From contig NC_056003.1 in the NCBI RefSeq assembly GCF_018446385.1, positions 23,247,198-23,311,197 on the forward strand: a DNA stretch of 64,000 nt, read 5' to 3'. Position 1 is the first letter of the stretch; the number at the start of each line of letters is the position of its first letter. The position numbers and the translations under genes were made by a program. This stretch comes from Zingiber officinale (taxonomy: Eukaryota > Streptophyta > Magnoliopsida > Zingiberales > Zingiberaceae). Below are positions 62,859 to 64,000 of the stretch, piece by piece. The notes beneath the pieces are model-generated. The model searched no databases. It was not told the origin of the DNA and saw only the letters and a program-made list of their open reading frames with translations.

Positions 62859-63305
62859 AGGGAGGGCTTATTATAAAACTAAATAAAAATTAAAAAATAT
62901 ATAAGTACGGATGAAAAAATAATAAATAAAATTAATTTAGAAATGATATTAAATAAAAATTAAATAGAATTAAAAAATAATAAATTAAATTAAATAAAAA
63001 TAAATAAAATTACTTAAAAATAAAATTAAATAAAAATTAAATAGAATTAAAAAATAATAAATTAAATAAAATAAAAATAAATAAAATTACTTAAAAATAA
63101 AATTAAATAAAAATTAAATAGAATTAAAAAATAATAAATAAAATTAAATAAAAAATAAAATTAAAAAATAATAAATAAAATAAAATAAAAATAAATAAAA
63201 TTAATATATGGATATAAGTATGGATGAAAAAATAATAAATAAAATTAATTAAAAAAATAAAATTAAATAAAGTTGAAAAAATTAAAAAAAAAAAAACAAA
63301 GAAAA
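62859..63305. repeat. AAT/AAAT-rich simple repeat region
   Basis: Long degenerate tandem runs of AATAAAATTAAATAAAAATT and TAGAATTAAAAAATAATAAA. No gene. Confidence 0.9.
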
Positions 63306-63480
63306 AAGAGGGTAGAAAAGCAATTTACTTCATTATTCTTCCGATCGGCGGCACCGACGCGCTGCTCTCTTCCACGGCATCGGATCCTGCGGCCTTTTCG
63401 AATCAGACAAGTAGATCGAGCGCGACTGCGCCTTCTCAGATCAACAAATCGACGAGCGACAACTCCGATTTGTATCCTCC
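63306..63480 (+). other. Possible 5' leader exon of a further gene
   Basis: Abrupt change from AT-only repeats to GC-rich sequence (CGGCACCGACGCGCTGC). It ends at TATCCTCCAG followed by a good donor, GTACCTCTG, and then a T-rich stretch like an intron. No protein similarity in either strand, so I offer this only as a possible untranslated exon. Confidence 0.3.
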
Positions 63481-64000
63481 AGGTACCTCTGTTCCTCTCT
63501 CGTTTTTTTCTAATCAGGTCATGGTTGCCCTCTTTTTTTTTCCCCTTTTTTTGTGGGCATGAAAGGTTGGATCGACCGTTCCCTTCATCCATACATACAT
63601 TTTTTTTTTGTTGGATCACGATTGTGTCGACGTAGTATGGTAGTAATGAATGATATCCCGAAAGTATACGGTGACAAATTGATTTCTCTCAAATTCGACA
63701 TCGATAAGCTGAGTTTTGCAAACTACAGGCCTATCAGATCAATGCTACATTCAAATACGTAGGTCATACTTTTCTTAGTTTGTCAATTATGTAGCGCATA
63801 GAGATTTCCTTTTTTAGTACCTTTGGTAGTTCAGAATGATTGTACATATAGAAGGCACCCGAGAGCTTAGAGTCTCGTACCTTGTCATCCTAACAACCAT
63901 TTGAGTTAGTGGGAAGCAATCCTTTGGGTAAGTTCTGTTCAAATCTGTGAAATCTACACATATTCTCCGCTCTCATCTACGACTTCCCTCTCTTTGGGAT
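63481..64000. other. Unassigned right end
   Basis: A short frame (63637-63762) reads MVVMNDIPKVYGDKLISLKF and then a Copia-gag-like DKLSFANYRP, which is suggestive but too short to call. The last 150 bases show no recognisable feature. Confidence 0.3.

Overview
This is eukaryotic nuclear DNA from a flowering plant. Genes have GT-AG introns, the intergenic DNA is AT-rich, and most of the window is nested LTR retrotransposons. The two long host proteins read like plant PIG-T and plant RD19. A monocot is plausible, but I cannot fix the species from sequence alone.

Left, 0-10 kb: two host genes in tandem on the minus strand. An ARID-HMG type DNA-binding protein begins near 3.5 kb and runs off the left edge. 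Behind it is a complete five-exon gene for PIG-T/GPI16, a subunit of the GPI transamidase (5206-9758, 635 codons, all splice junctions in frame).

Middle, 10.1-54.4 kb: one matryoshka of transposons, dissected from LTR ends, target-site duplications (TSDs), tRNA-Met primer sites and polypurine tracts. An old LTR (Z) was split by a minus-strand Copia/SIRE-like element A, which lacks pol but carries an accessory ORF. A took three solo LTRs' worth of damage: two in its body, plus a hAT transposon in its 5' LTR that itself holds another solo LTR. A's 5' LTR was also split by a plus-strand Copia element C. C holds S (a fairly young gag-only element, TSD TTATC), B (a decayed Copia with pol, TSD CCATC, itself hit by a solo LTR) and D (a SIRE-like element with gag, protease and partial integrase, truncated into C's own 3' LTR). 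I see no host gene inside this block.

Right, 54.4-64 kb: a four-exon RD19/cathepsin-F-like cysteine protease gene on the plus strand (56306-59198). It has G-box/ABRE-like sites upstream and a single-base frameshift just before its active site. A 2.4-kb imperfect inverted repeat follows (about 60.46-62.86 kb), then AT-rich sequence, then a GC-rich possible 5' leader exon of a further gene.

The most unusual signals are: (1) S, whose open gag frame has lost the CCHC knuckle and which has no pol; (2) paired GTGAGATG/CATCTCAC hairpins flanking AT-rich repeats in the gag-downstream spacer of A, S and D; (3) the accessory ORF of A with its own TATA box; (4) tRNA-like A/B boxes and a triplicated TATA promoter in the TGTAACGACC solo LTRs; (5) the frameshifted RD19 gene.
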